From positions 248,001-312,000 of the forward strand of contig NZ_SJKD01000006.1 of assembly GCF_004331485.1 (NCBI RefSeq): DNA of 64,000 nt, written 5' to 3'. This stretch comes from Kribbella capetownensis. Its GTDB lineage: Bacteria; Actinomycetota; Actinomycetes; Propionibacteriales; Kribbellaceae. Positions 29,869 through 38,371 of the stretch are shown one piece after another (within the stretch, counting starts at the first letter, position 1; each line of letters opens with the position of its first letter). A program made the position numbers and the translations under genes. The notes under the pieces were generated by a model that worked only from the letters and a program-made list of their open reading frames with translations, did not search any database and was not told the DNA's origin.

Positions 29869-32130
29869 ATGGTCGACATAGAACATCCGAAGAAGAAGGC
29901 CGCCGGCGTTCCCGCGGTGCTGTCCTCGTTCAAGTTCGGCTTCCGCGAGATGGGCCCGGCCCGGACCGGCAAGGTCTTCCTGAAGATGAACCAGGACGGC
30001 GGCTTCGACTGTCCGTCCTGCGCCTGGCCGGACCCCGACCACAAACGCAAGCACGCGGCCGAGTTCTGCGAGAACGGCGCCAAGGCGGTCGCGTGGGAGG
30101 CGACCCGCAAGCGGGTGCCGCGCAGCTTCTTCGCCGAGCACTCGATCGACCAACTGAACGAGATCTCCGAGTTCGACCTCGGCAAGCTCGGCCGGATCAC
30201 CGAGCCGATGCTGTTGCGGGCCGGCGCCACGCACTACGAGCCGGTCGGCTGGGACGAGGCGTTCCAGGTCGTCGCGCGGCATCTGAAGGCCCTGGTCGAC
30301 CCGAACGACGCCGTCTTCTACACCTCCGGCCGGACCAGCAACGAGGCCGCGTTCCTCTATCAACTCCTGGTCCGTGCCTACGGCACCAACAACCTCCCCG
30401 ACTGCTCGAACATGTGCCACGAGTCTTCCGGTACGGCGCTGTCCCGGGTGATCGGCAGCGGCAAGGGCGCGGTCACGCTCGAGATGCTCGAGGAGGCCGA
30501 GCTGATCGTCGTCGTCGGGCAGAACCCGGGCACCAACGCACCCCGGATGCTCAGCCACCTGGAGGTTGCCAAGCGCAACGGCGGGTCGATCGTCTCGGTG
30601 AATCCGCTGCCCGAGCCCGGACTGATGAACTTCAAGAACCCGCAGCGTCCCCGCGGCTGGGTCGGCAAGGGTACGACGCTGGCCGACCAGCACCTGCAGA
30701 TCCGGCTCGGCGGCGACCAGGCCCTGTTCCTTGCCGTCGGCCACCTTCTCGTCAAGGCCGAGGCGGCCAACCCCGGCACGGTCCTGGACAAGTCCTTCAT
30801 CGACGGCCACACCAGCGGCTTCGAGCTGTACTCCAAGCACAACACCGAGCTCGACTGGGCCGCGGTCGAGCAGGCCACCGGCCTGCGTCGGGCCGAGATC
30901 GAGGAGTTCACCCAGCGGTTCATCGCGTCCAAGGCGACGGTGATCTGCTGGGCGATGGGCCTGACCCAGCAGCGCGAGGCGGTCGCCACGATCAGCGAGA
31001 TCGTCAACGTCCTGCTCCTGCAGGGCAACATCGGCAAGCCTGGCGCCGGACCGTGCCCGGTGCGCGGACACTCGAACGTCCAGGGCGACCGCAGCATGGG
31101 CATCTGGGAGAAGATGCCGGACGACTTCCTCGACAAGCTCGACGCCGAGTTCTCGTTCACCTCGCCACGCAAGCACGGCATCGACGCGGCCGACACGGTG
31201 AAGCGGCTGCGCGAGGGCACGGTCCGGGTCTTCTTCGCGATGGGCGGCAACTTCGCGTCGGCGACACCGGACACCGAGGTCGTCCACAGCGGCCTGCGGC
31301 AGTGCGACCTGACCGTGCACGTGTCCACGAAGCTGAACCGGTCGCACACCATCACGGGGCGCGAGGCGCTGATCCTGCCGACGCTCGGCCGGACCGACCA
31401 CGACCACACCGCGGCCGGCCCACAGTCGGTGACCGTGGAGGACTCGCAAGGCGCCGTACACCTGTCCACCGGGAACCTGATCCCGCCAGGTCCGGAGCTG
31501 AAGTCGGAGATCGGTATCGTGGCCGGGCTGGCGCGGGCCCTGGTTCCGGACGTCGGGGAGATCCCGTGGCGAGACTTCGCCGACGACTACAGCCTGATCC
31601 GGCAACGGATCGGCCGGATCGCGGACGGGTACGAGGACTTCGAGGCGCGGTTGCGCGCCAACGAGGGCGGCTTCCTGCTGGACCACGCGGCGCGTGACCG
31701 GCGCGAGTTCCACACCTCCGACGCGAAGGCCCAGTTCACCGCGAACGACCTGAGTTGGTTGCCGACGGCACCGGGCCGGCTGCTGCTGCAGACGCTGCGC
31801 AGCCACGACCAGTTCAACACCACGATCTACGGGCTGCAGGACCGCTACCGCGGCGTGGACGGCAGCCGTGAGGTGGTCTTCGTGAACCCGGACGACCTGG
31901 CCGAGCTCGGCCTGGAGGACGGCGCGTACGTCGACATCGTCAGCGAGTTCCAGGGTGTCGAGCGGCGGGCCAACAGGTTCCGTCTCGTCTCGTACCCGAC
32001 CGCGCGAGGCTGTGTGGCGGCGTACTACCCGGAGACCAACGTGCTGATGGCGGCCGACGACGTGGCCAAGGGCAGCAACACCCCGGTCGCCAAGGGTCTT
32101 ACGGTGCGGCTGGAGCCAACCTCCTCCTGA
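29869..32130 (+). CDS. FdhF/YdeP-family molybdopterin oxidoreductase
   Basis: A 753-residue member of the YdeP/FdhF family of bis-MGD enzymes. N-terminal cysteines (CPSCAWPD, C48/C51, and C67) are typical of YdeP proteins. SRTSNEAAFLYQLLVRAYGT-like sequence, NPLPEPGLMNFKNP, QGNIGKPGAGPCPVRGHSNV and LTVHVSTKLNRSHTITGREA mark the molybdopterin-binding regions. YdeP is linked to acid resistance in E. coli; the electron donor here is unknown. ATG 29869 follows GTTGAAG. The 3' end overlaps the opposite MFS gene by 32 bases. Confidence 0.9.
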   Translation: MVDIEHPKKKAAGVPAVLSSFKFGFREMGPARTGKVFLKMNQDGGFDCPSCAWPDPDHKRKHAAEFCENGAKAVAWEATRKRVPRSFFAEHSIDQLNEISEFDLGKLGRITEPMLLRAGATHYEPVGWDEAFQVVARHLKALVDPNDAVFYTSGRTSNEAAFLYQLLVRAYGTNNLPDCSNMCHESSGTALSRVIGSGKGAVTLEMLEEAELIVVVGQNPGTNAPRMLSHLEVAKRNGGSIVSVNPLPEPGLMNFKNPQRPRGWVGKGTTLADQHLQIRLGGDQALFLAVGHLLVKAEAANPGTVLDKSFIDGHTSGFELYSKHNTELDWAAVEQATGLRRAEIEEFTQRFIASKATVICWAMGLTQQREAVATISEIVNVLLLQGNIGKPGAGPCPVRGHSNVQGDRSMGIWEKMPDDFLDKLDAEFSFTSPRKHGIDAADTVKRLREGTVRVFFAMGGNFASATPDTEVVHSGLRQCDLTVHVSTKLNRSHTITGREALILPTLGRTDHDHTAAGPQSVTVEDSQGAVHLSTGNLIPPGPELKSEIGIVAGLARALVPDVGEIPWRDFADDYSLIRQRIGRIADGYEDFEARLRANEGGFLLDHAARDRREFHTSDAKAQFTANDLSWLPTAPGRLLLQTLRSHDQFNTTIYGLQDRYRGVDGSREVVFVNPDDLAELGLEDGAYVDIVSEFQGVERRANRFRLVSYPTARGCVAAYYPETNVLMAADDVAKGSNTPVAKGLTVRLEPTSS

Positions 32131-33274
32131 ACCACGGCTGCAGCGCAGCCAGTACGACGGCCACCGCGGCGCTGGACAGCCACAGCCCCTCAGGACCGGC
32201 GGTCTCGAGAAGCTGGGTCACCGTCAGCGGCGCGATGGCCGTCGCGATGCCCCAGCTCAGGCCGAACACGGCCAGATACCGGCCCCGGGCGTGGTCGGGC
32301 GCGAGCCCGGACGCCTGAGTGAGGTAGCGAGTCAGGAGGAACAGATCACCCACACTCCAGAGCACCGCAGCGAGCAGAAACACGGTGAGAGTCTGAGCGA
32401 AGGCGCAGACGACGAGCCCAGCACCGAGCAGGATGTAGCCGACCGCGATCGACCGGAAGTCGTCGAGCCGCCGCACGCGGAGCAGGCGCTGGGCGAGAAT
32501 CAGGGTGATCGCTGAGACAGCCAGGATGAATCCGGTGCCCGACTCCGGCAGCCCTTGCTCCAGCAGGGTCAGCGGCACTCCGATCACCAACTGCATGTAG
32601 ATCGTGGCGAAGACCGTGCCACTGATCAGCAGCAACACCAGCCGGCGATCCCGCCACACCGCCACCGCGGTCGCCGGCACGTGTTCCCGCCGTACGTCGG
32701 CTGGGAGCGCGAGCGCGACGAGTACGGCGCAGGCCAGGCAGCTGAGCGCGTCGGCGACGAACAGCCAGCGCAGATCCCAGTGACTGACCGCTGCCGCGAG
32801 CAGACCGGCCAGGACACCGGCCGCGGCCATTGCTGCGCCGAGCAGCCCGTACGCCGCTGGGCGGTCGGACGGATCGGTGACGTCGGCGATCGTCGCCTGA
32901 CTGGGTGGCTCGTAGATCTCGAAGGCGAGGCCGAGCAGGATCGCTGCCAGCACTGCCGACCAGAGCGTGCTGCTGAGCGCGATCCACAGCTGGGCGACGG
33001 CGCAGCCGGTCAGGCCGAGCACGATCGTGCGACGGCGGCCGAGGCGGTCGGCCAATTGCCCGCCGAGCAGCCGGGACGGGATGGTGGCGACGCCGAAGAC
33101 GGCCAGGATCAGCCCGGTCTCGCCGAGCGACGCTCCGAACTCGACCGTGAGCACCACGCCCAGGAACGGCAGCGTGAACGCACCGATCCGGTTCACCGCC
33201 CGGGCCACCACCAGGATCCAGACCGCGCGGGACAACCCACGCCAGGGCGCGGTCAGGGTCGCAGCAGCACTCAT
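32099..33274 (-). CDS. MFS transporter (12 helices)
   Basis: A 391-residue major facilitator with about 12 helices: RAVNRIGAFTLPFLGVVLTV, GGQLADRLGRRRTIVLGLTG (loop 2-3 motif), EIYEPPSQATIADVTDPSDR and GRYLAVFGLSWGIATAIAP. These resemble efflux-type MFS of actinomycetes. ATG 33274 follows GGAGC; an ATG four codons earlier is possible. Its 3' end overlaps the YdeP gene by 32 bases. It is divergent from the CGNR zinc-finger gene, which may regulate it. Confidence 0.87.
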   Translation of the reverse strand: MSAAATLTAPWRGLSRAVWILVVARAVNRIGAFTLPFLGVVLTVEFGASLGETGLILAVFGVATIPSRLLGGQLADRLGRRRTIVLGLTGCAVAQLWIALSSTLWSAVLAAILLGLAFEIYEPPSQATIADVTDPSDRPAAYGLLGAAMAAAGVLAGLLAAAVSHWDLRWLFVADALSCLACAVLVALALPADVRREHVPATAVAVWRDRRLVLLLISGTVFATIYMQLVIGVPLTLLEQGLPESGTGFILAVSAITLILAQRLLRVRRLDDFRSIAVGYILLGAGLVVCAFAQTLTVFLLAAVLWSVGDLFLLTRYLTQASGLAPDHARGRYLAVFGLSWGIATAIAPLTVTQLLETAGPEGLWLSSAAVAVVLAALQPWFRRRLAPAAP

Positions 33275-33341
33275 TGCGGGCTCCATGACTATCTAAGTGG
33301 ATATGATCGGTCACGCAACCCCGAGCCTACGGAGCGATCAC

Positions 33342-33923
33342 GTGACTGGTCAAGTGTCTTTTGATAGTCATACCCGGAACGTGCTGGCGGCGTCCGTCGA
33401 GTACGTGAACCGGCTGACCCCCGGGTTCTCCGGCGGTACGGCGTTCCCCCTGCCGGCCGACGCGGCGCAGGCGGTCGCGGACGCCCTGGTCGCGATCGGC
33501 TATCCACAGCCTTCCGTCCGGCAAGACGATGCGCGCCGGCTCACGGACCTGGCCGCGCGGATGCGGATCGTCTTCGAGTCGGCCAACTCGGGCGATCTCG
33601 ACCGAGCCGCGGATGAGGTGAACGCACTGCTGCTGGACACCAACGCGCGACCGCAACTGGACCGAAGAGACAAGGGCTGGAGCCTGCACTTCCACGGTCC
33701 GGACGACGGTCTGGTGAACGGTTGGGCAGCAGGCTGCGCGGCCGGCCTCGCACTCGCGCTGGGCAGCGACCTGGCCGGCCGCCTCGGAGTCTGCGCGGCC
33801 CCTCAGTGCGACCGCGTCTTCGTGGATGTCTCCCGCAACGGCCAACGCCGCTTCTGTTCACCGCAATGCCAGAGCCGGGTGAAGGCGGCCGCTCACCGAG
33901 CCCGCCAAGGCTCGTCTAGTTGA
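33342..33923 (+). CDS. CGNR zinc-finger (ABATE-type) regulator
   Basis: A 193-residue protein with an N-terminal ABATE-like domain (LAASVEYVNRLTPGFSGGTA) and a C-terminal CGNR-type zinc finger: GVCAAPQCDRVFVDVSRNGQ then RRFCSPQCQSRVKAAAHR (four cysteines; CGNR is replaced by CQSR). Such proteins are stress-related DNA-binding regulators. GTG 33342 follows GGAGC. It overlaps the opposite kinase gene's end by 8 bases and lies divergent to the MFS transporter. Confidence 0.87.
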   Translation: MTGQVSFDSHTRNVLAASVEYVNRLTPGFSGGTAFPLPADAAQAVADALVAIGYPQPSVRQDDARRLTDLAARMRIVFESANSGDLDRAADEVNALLLDTNARPQLDRRDKGWSLHFHGPDDGLVNGWAAGCAAGLALALGSDLAGRLGVCAAPQCDRVFVDVSRNGQRRFCSPQCQSRVKAAAHRARQGSSS

Positions 33924-34578
33924 AGGTGAGCCTCGGGTTCGCCGGATCCTCGTTGTCCACGACGACCTGTGCACGGGACCGCGGCCGGACCTGATCGACG
34001 TACATCCGCTCCCCCGGAATGTACCGACTGCGGTAGCGCTCCTCGGCCGCTGCGGCGGAGTCCATCCAGGCCTGGTCGCGCGCGGTGCCACGACGCAGAA
34101 CCGTGTCGAAGCTGACGTGCACGTAGATCCGCAGATCCCAGTGATCATCCAGCGCCGGACGTTGCAGGAACGCGCCGTCGGCCAGCAACACTGCATCCGG
34201 CCGGGCCACCTGGATGAGCGAATCGGACAATGGCTGTCCGTCCGGCCGCTTGATCGCAGTGGCGTACCGCAGGTCGCCGCCCGGACCTAGTGGAATGAGG
34301 AGCCGGTCCCGGATCCCGTCGTGGTCCCAGGTATCCAGGTAGTAGCTCTCCGGCGAGTCGATCGGGTACGCCGTACGCAGCTCGGGAGCACGTTTGAAGT
34401 AGTCGATCCCAGCCCGGATGATCTCGCGCTCGGTGCGGTCGGCCAGCACCTGCGCCAGGTCGTCCGCGAGCGTCGTCTTCCCCGCTGCGGAGCAGCCGTC
34501 GATCGCGACGCGCACCGGGTGCGGGCGCTCGACGGCCAGGACGGTCTCGGCCAGTTCGGTCAGAGCCTCGGTACGCAC
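33916..34578 (-). CDS. Uridine kinase-like P-loop kinase
   Basis: A 220-residue phosphotransferase with a Walker A motif near the N-terminus (IDGCSAAGKTTLADDLAQVL). GIDYFKRAPELRTAYPIDSP, ESYYLDTWDHDGIRDRLLIP and DAVLLADGAFLQRP are features of actinobacterial uridine kinase-like proteins. RYIPGERMYVDQVRP and VDNEDPANP close the protein. GTG 34578 is preferred to the ATG 12 codons upstream. It converges with the CGNR gene (8-base overlap). The exact nucleoside is unproven. Confidence 0.82.
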   Translation of the reverse strand: MRTEALTELAETVLAVERPHPVRVAIDGCSAAGKTTLADDLAQVLADRTEREIIRAGIDYFKRAPELRTAYPIDSPESYYLDTWDHDGIRDRLLIPLGPGGDLRYATAIKRPDGQPLSDSLIQVARPDAVLLADGAFLQRPALDDHWDLRIYVHVSFDTVLRRGTARDQAWMDSAAAAEERYRSRYIPGERMYVDQVRPRSRAQVVVDNEDPANPRLTFN

Positions 34579-34604
34579 GGCGCCATCCTTGCGCACAGAC
34601 GGGC

Positions 34605-34635
34605 GACGCCCCACCCGTTTTCCGGGTGGGGCGTC
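34605..34635 (-). terminator. Terminator of the MMPL gene
   Basis: A perfect 13-bp stem (GACGCCCCACCCG at 34605-34617 with 34623-34635) closes a TTTTC loop, 13 bases after the MMPL stop on the minus strand. Confidence 0.85.
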
Positions 34636-34647
34636 GTACTGCCTGGA

Positions 34648-36840
34648 TCAGCCGACCGGGGTCAGTTCGCGCTCCTCCTCCGGGGCCGCGGGCGGCTGGG
34701 TCGCGTGCTTGGCAGGCTTGCGGCGCAGCCACTTCGGCGCCCACCAGTTCGCGTCGCCGAGCAGGATCATCACGCTCGGCAGGACGACCGCGCGGATGAT
34801 CGTGGCGTCGAGCAGGATCGCGACGGAAAGGCCGACACCGAGCTGCTTCATGTCCAGCGTGCTCAGCGTCGCGAAGACCGCGAACACCCCGATCATCACG
34901 GCCGCCGCGCTGGTGACCACACCGGCCGATCCGGTGATGCCGTCGGCCACAGCCTTCTTGGTCGGCACGCCGCGCAGTACCGCTTCACGGATCCGGCTGA
35001 CGACGAACACGTGGTAGTCCATCGACAGACCGAACAGCACCACGAAGAGGAACAGCGGCAGCCAGGACACGACCGCACCGTTCGAGCGGAAGTCGAGGAT
35101 CCCCTCGGCCCAGGTGTTCTGGAAGACCGCGGTCACCACGCCGTACGCCGCGGCCGCACTCAGCAGGTTCAGCCCGATCGCGGTGACCGCGACCACCACG
35201 GACCGGAACGTCACCATCATCACGATCATCGTCAGCAGCAGCACGAACCCGATCACCAGCGGCAGCTTGGCCCGGGTGTGGGCCGCGTAGTCGACATCCG
35301 CTGCGACGAACCCGCCGACGGCGTACTCGGCTCCCGGCACCTTGCCGACCGTCTCCGGCATCAGTTCCTTGCGCAGCTTGGTCAGCGAGTCACGCGCCTC
35401 CTGGCTACCACCCTCGTACGGCGTGGCGACCTCGAGCGTGGTCACCGTGCCGTCCTTGGAGACCCGCGGCTCCTCCAGACCGTCCTGTGCGAACAGCTTG
35501 TCGTCCTGCGTGCGCTTCACCAGATCGGCCAGTGCGACCTTGACCGCGGGCGCCTGGTTGGCCGGTGCACGGACGGCGACCTCGTGGCTCGTCCCGGTAC
35601 TCGGGAAGGCCGCGGTGAGCCGGTCGTAGGCCTTCATCACCGCGGTGTCGCGCGGCAGGTCCTCGGTGCCGGGGAACTTCAGCGTCATCCCCAGCGCCGG
35701 CGACGCGACCGCGAGCAGTGCGACGACGGCGATCATCAGCGTGGCGACCGGGTGCTTCAGCGCCGGCTTGAGCACGGTCGGCCAGAAGCGCGGCTTGCCC
35801 TTGCTCGCGGTCAACCGCCACACGAACGGGATCCGCGGCCGGTCCACCCAGCGACCGAGCTTCGCCAGTACGGCGGGCAGCACGGTCAGCGAACCGACGA
35901 CGGCCACCGCGACGACCAGGATCGAGCCGACCGCGAAGGACGAGAACACCGCGTCCCGGGCCAGGAACAAGCCGGCCATCGAGATGATGACCGCCGTACC
36001 GGAGACGACGACGGCGTGGCCCGACGTCGCGGCCGCGATCTCGACCGCGTCGACATGGCCGCGGCCCTTCGCGCGTTCCTCACGTTCGCGGCGCAGGTAG
36101 AAGAGCGAGTAGTCGACGCCGACCGCCATACCGATCAGCAGGATGACGCTGTTCACCGCGTCGACGGCCGGGATCAGCTGGGACGCGGCCGCGGACAAGC
36201 CGATCGCGGCTGCGACGGCCGACAGCGCCAGCAGAAGCGGGACCGATGCCGCGATCAGTGCGCCGAAGGCGATCAAGAGGATCGCGAGTGTCACCGGCAG
36301 GCTGAACATCTCGGCGCGCTTGAAGTCCTTGCCGAGCGTCTCGTTCAGCGCCTTGTCGATCGACAGTCCGCCGACTTCTTCGATCCGCAGCGTCGGGTAC
36401 TGCTGCTGGATCTGGGCGGTGGTGTCCTGCAGCGGCTGGACCCGGTCGTCCCCGTCGCCGTCCTTCAGCGTCACCCGGACGATCAGCGCGTCCTTCTTCG
36501 GCGACGGCATCGGCTGAGCGACCTCCGCGACCCCACCGAGGGCGCGCATCCGCTGGATCACCACGCCGGCGGCCTTGGTGGCCTCCGCCTGGTCGAGCGT
36601 CCCGGACGGCGAGGTGATCAGCACGCTCTCCACGTCCGGGTCGGCGAAGTTGCCGGACTTGACGATGTTGTCGGCCCGGGTCACCTCGCCGATGTCGCCC
36701 TCGTTCTCGGACTCCTTGGTCCCGGTCATCGAGCCGACGGCGAAACAGGCGATCACGACGACCACCCACATCGCCATCGCCCGCCACGGATGGGTGGCGC
36801 TCCAGCGCGCCGCCCGGACCGTGATCTGTCCCCTGGCCAT
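34648..36840 (-). CDS. MMPL-family RND transporter
   Basis: A 730-residue membrane protein with the MMPL layout: one helix (about 15-40), an external domain (about 40-180), a bundle of helices including IGMAVGVDYSLFYLRRERE, a second external domain, and a final bundle with GLSMDYHVFVVSRIREAVLR. GVDYSLF and SMDYHVF carry the proton-relay acidic/tyrosine residues of the family. MMPL proteins export lipids or drugs. ATG 36840 follows GGGAAGC. Spacer 36841-37048 upstream holds no gene. Confidence 0.9.
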   Translation of the reverse strand: MARGQITVRAARWSATHPWRAMAMWVVVVIACFAVGSMTGTKESENEGDIGEVTRADNIVKSGNFADPDVESVLITSPSGTLDQAEATKAAGVVIQRMRALGGVAEVAQPMPSPKKDALIVRVTLKDGDGDDRVQPLQDTTAQIQQQYPTLRIEEVGGLSIDKALNETLGKDFKRAEMFSLPVTLAILLIAFGALIAASVPLLLALSAVAAAIGLSAAASQLIPAVDAVNSVILLIGMAVGVDYSLFYLRREREERAKGRGHVDAVEIAAATSGHAVVVSGTAVIISMAGLFLARDAVFSSFAVGSILVVAVAVVGSLTVLPAVLAKLGRWVDRPRIPFVWRLTASKGKPRFWPTVLKPALKHPVATLMIAVVALLAVASPALGMTLKFPGTEDLPRDTAVMKAYDRLTAAFPSTGTSHEVAVRAPANQAPAVKVALADLVKRTQDDKLFAQDGLEEPRVSKDGTVTTLEVATPYEGGSQEARDSLTKLRKELMPETVGKVPGAEYAVGGFVAADVDYAAHTRAKLPLVIGFVLLLTMIVMMVTFRSVVVAVTAIGLNLLSAAAAYGVVTAVFQNTWAEGILDFRSNGAVVSWLPLFLFVVLFGLSMDYHVFVVSRIREAVLRGVPTKKAVADGITGSAGVVTSAAAVMIGVFAVFATLSTLDMKQLGVGLSVAILLDATIIRAVVLPSVMILLGDANWWAPKWLRRKPAKHATQPPAAPEEERELTPVG

Positions 36841-37048
36841 AGCTTCCCTGCCCCTCTGCGCCCCCTCCGGCGCCCGGCCCCAGCGCTCCCTGGCGTGGGC
36901 GCTGGCTACAGGTCAAAAGCCTGGCTGGAACAGCGGGGTCACCACTATGGAGGAAGCCACCGAGAGCACCCTGAAGCCAGCCCCACCCCGGCCCCTGAGT
37001 GGCCCTTGGGGGACTGTCGGGGCGTGATCGGGCGAGTGCGGGCCGCAG

Positions 37049-37597
37049 TCAGAAGTCGTCGAGATTGAGCGCCGAAGCGGCCGAAACACCCTCCAGATAC
37101 CCCTCCGCACGCTCAGCCTTGGGGTAGCGGTGGACCAACTCCCAGAAGGCCGCGTTGTGGGCCGGTTCGACCAGATGGGCCAGCTCGTGGATGAGGACGT
37201 AGTCGACCACCCAGGCGGGCATCGCCTGCAGCCGGGTGGACAAACGGATCGATCTGTCCGCCGGAGTGCAGGATCCCCACCGTCTGTTTTGGTTCGAAAC
37301 CCACCTCACAGACGCAGGTTCGGGCACTTCTGGAAGATGCCGACACGCGAGTTCGTGTGCTCTGGACAACAATTTTTCGTCCGACACGCGGGATCGGCTG
37401 CGCTGCTTCTCCAGCCGCGCCAGCATGGTCTCGACCCAGCGCGCCTCCTCCGCGGCGGACAGCCGGTCGGGCATCAGCACGACCACCCGCTCACCGTCGC
37501 GGTAGGCGCTGACGGTCCGCTTGCGCCGCTTGCTGCGGCGGATGTCGACGTACGGCGGGATCGGGCCTGGGGTCGATCGCGGTGGAGAGTCGGCCAT
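37049..37597 (-). CDS. YgjP-like metallopeptidase (WLM/M48-type)
   Basis: A 182-residue protein with IRRSKRRKRTVSAYRDGERV at the N-terminus, RWGSC (106-110) and the zinc motif HELAHLVEPAH (H137, E138, H141, H147). This matches the YgjP/DUF45 predicted zinc metallopeptidases. ATG 37597 is used; no clear ribosome site was picked out. It is often found near uvrD-type helicases in actinobacteria. The substrate is unknown. Confidence 0.9.
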   Translation of the reverse strand: MADSPPRSTPGPIPPYVDIRRSKRRKRTVSAYRDGERVVVLMPDRLSAAEEARWVETMLARLEKQRSRSRVSDEKLLSRAHELACRHLPEVPEPASVRWVSNQNRRWGSCTPADRSIRLSTRLQAMPAWVVDYVLIHELAHLVEPAHNAAFWELVHRYPKAERAEGYLEGVSAASALNLDDF

Positions 37598-37634
37598 GGG
37601 TCAAAACGTACCCCCAGAATCCGACAACTTTCTT

Positions 37635-37789
37635 CCGTCCACAACCTGTGCATCAGCGTTTCCGCAGGTCAGGCGCCAGATCTTGGGCCGGCCGATTCCG
37701 GTTGTTCACACCCTGTTCCCCCGCTCGTCCACAGTGTCCGGCGGCGCGTCCCACAGGTTGCACACAGAGTTATCCACAGGCGTGGACAA
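37635..37789. promoter_or_regulatory. Cluster of DnaA-box-like sites
   Basis: Within 155 bases: CCGTCCACA (37635-37643), TTGTTCACA (37702-37710), TCGTCCACA (37725-37733), the perfect E. coli-consensus TTATCCACA (37770-37778) and, on the other strand, TTGTCCACG (37781-37789). No dnaA, dnaN or recF gene is near, so this is not obviously oriC. It may titrate DnaA or tie the next promoter to replication. Confidence 0.5.
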
Positions 37790-37796
37790 CCGGGGC

Positions 37797-37825
37797 TTGC
37801 CTGCGCGGCGCCCGCCTCCTAGCGT
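37797..37825 (+). promoter_or_regulatory. Sigma-A-like promoter of the structured leader
   Basis: TTGCCT (37797-37802), a 17-base spacer and TAGCGT (37820-37825) give a well-spaced -35/-10. The predicted start, about seven bases on, is A37833, exactly the first base of a long hairpin. Confidence 0.55.
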
Positions 37826-37832
37826 CATGGCC

Positions 37833-38119
37833 AACAGGCTCCCGGACCGCCTCCGGGGCCGTTCGGAGGGGAAGCCGAGCGGTTCCGGAGGCGGACCACC
37901 GGGAGCCTGTTCCGTTGCTGCCAGACGGCTTGGAAAGGGCTTTCCTCGGGGCGTCCGAGCGGCACGCGGGCCGGCAGGTGCGCTTGAGCCTGCTCCCGCC
38001 TGCCGTAGGGTGAATCCCGACTGGGCCGAACGGCCTACGGCAGGACGGTCTGCCGTTAGCATCCACGACGGCCTGGGGCGAGAGCCCCGGCTGGTATTCA
38101 GAGCAAGGAGAGGGCCCTC
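37833..38119 (+). ncRNA. Candidate structured 5' leader or small RNA
   Basis: Outer stem AACAGGCTCCCGG (37833-37845) pairs with 37899-37911, and inner stem CCGCCTCCGG (37847-37856) pairs with 37885-37894, giving 23 pairs and a 28-base loop. Later stems are CCTGCCGTAGG (37999-38009) with 38034-38044, and GGGGC-GAGA-GCCCC (38075-38088), which has a GNRA-type tetraloop. No open frame with a ribosome site is present. It does not match RNase P, SRP RNA, tmRNA or any riboswitch I recognise. Confidence 0.5.
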
Positions 38120-38278
38120 ATGGCAGAGACCTGGAGCGGCGAGTTCTACTGCGTCAAGTGCAAGGCCAAGCGCACCGCCGACGGCGAGGTCAAGGTCAAC
38201 GACAAGGGCACGCGCATGGCCAAGGCCAAGTGCCCCGAGTGCGGTACGAACCTGAACCGGATCCTCGGCAAGGCCTGA
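38120..38278 (+). CDS. DUF5679 zinc-ribbon protein
   Basis: A 52-residue basic protein with two CxxC pairs (FYCVKCKAKR and KCPECGTNLNR), predicted to bind one zinc, separated by a lysine-rich hairpin (DGEVKVNDKGTRMAKAK). This is the DUF5679 family, probably nucleic-acid associated. ATG 38120 follows AAGGAGAGG. It is preceded by a structured leader with its own promoter and followed by a strong terminator, so it is a monocistronic unit. Confidence 0.88.
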   Translation: MAETWSGEFYCVKCKAKRTADGEVKVNDKGTRMAKAKCPECGTNLNRILGKA

Positions 38279-38291
38279 CGCACCAAGTCGT

Positions 38292-38333
38292 AGGGGCGGT
38301 GGCGCGACACGCAACGTGTCCGCCACCGCCCCT
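38292..38333 (+). terminator. Terminator of the DUF5679 gene
   Basis: A long stem, AGGGGCGGTGGCG with CGCCACCGCCCCT, capped by GACAC/GTGTC-like pairing around GCAA, lies 14 bases after the stop. Confidence 0.75.
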
Positions 38334-38371
38334 CCGTCGTCCCGGCTTGGGTGACCCGACAGAATGGATAC

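Noticed and set aside
29770..31806. 678-codon minus-strand ORF opposite the YdeP-like gene
   Set aside because: Codon-bias shadow of a GC-rich gene; low-complexity composition and no recognisable family.
37635..37789. Chromosomal origin oriC
   Set aside because: No dnaA, dnaN, recF or gidB nearby and no AT-rich unwinding element; only the DnaA-box cluster is supported.
37833..38119. RNase P RNA, SRP RNA or cobalamin riboswitch
   Set aside because: Hallmark sequences (for example the GAGGAAAGTCC region, the SRP GGAAG core, or the B12 box) are absent.
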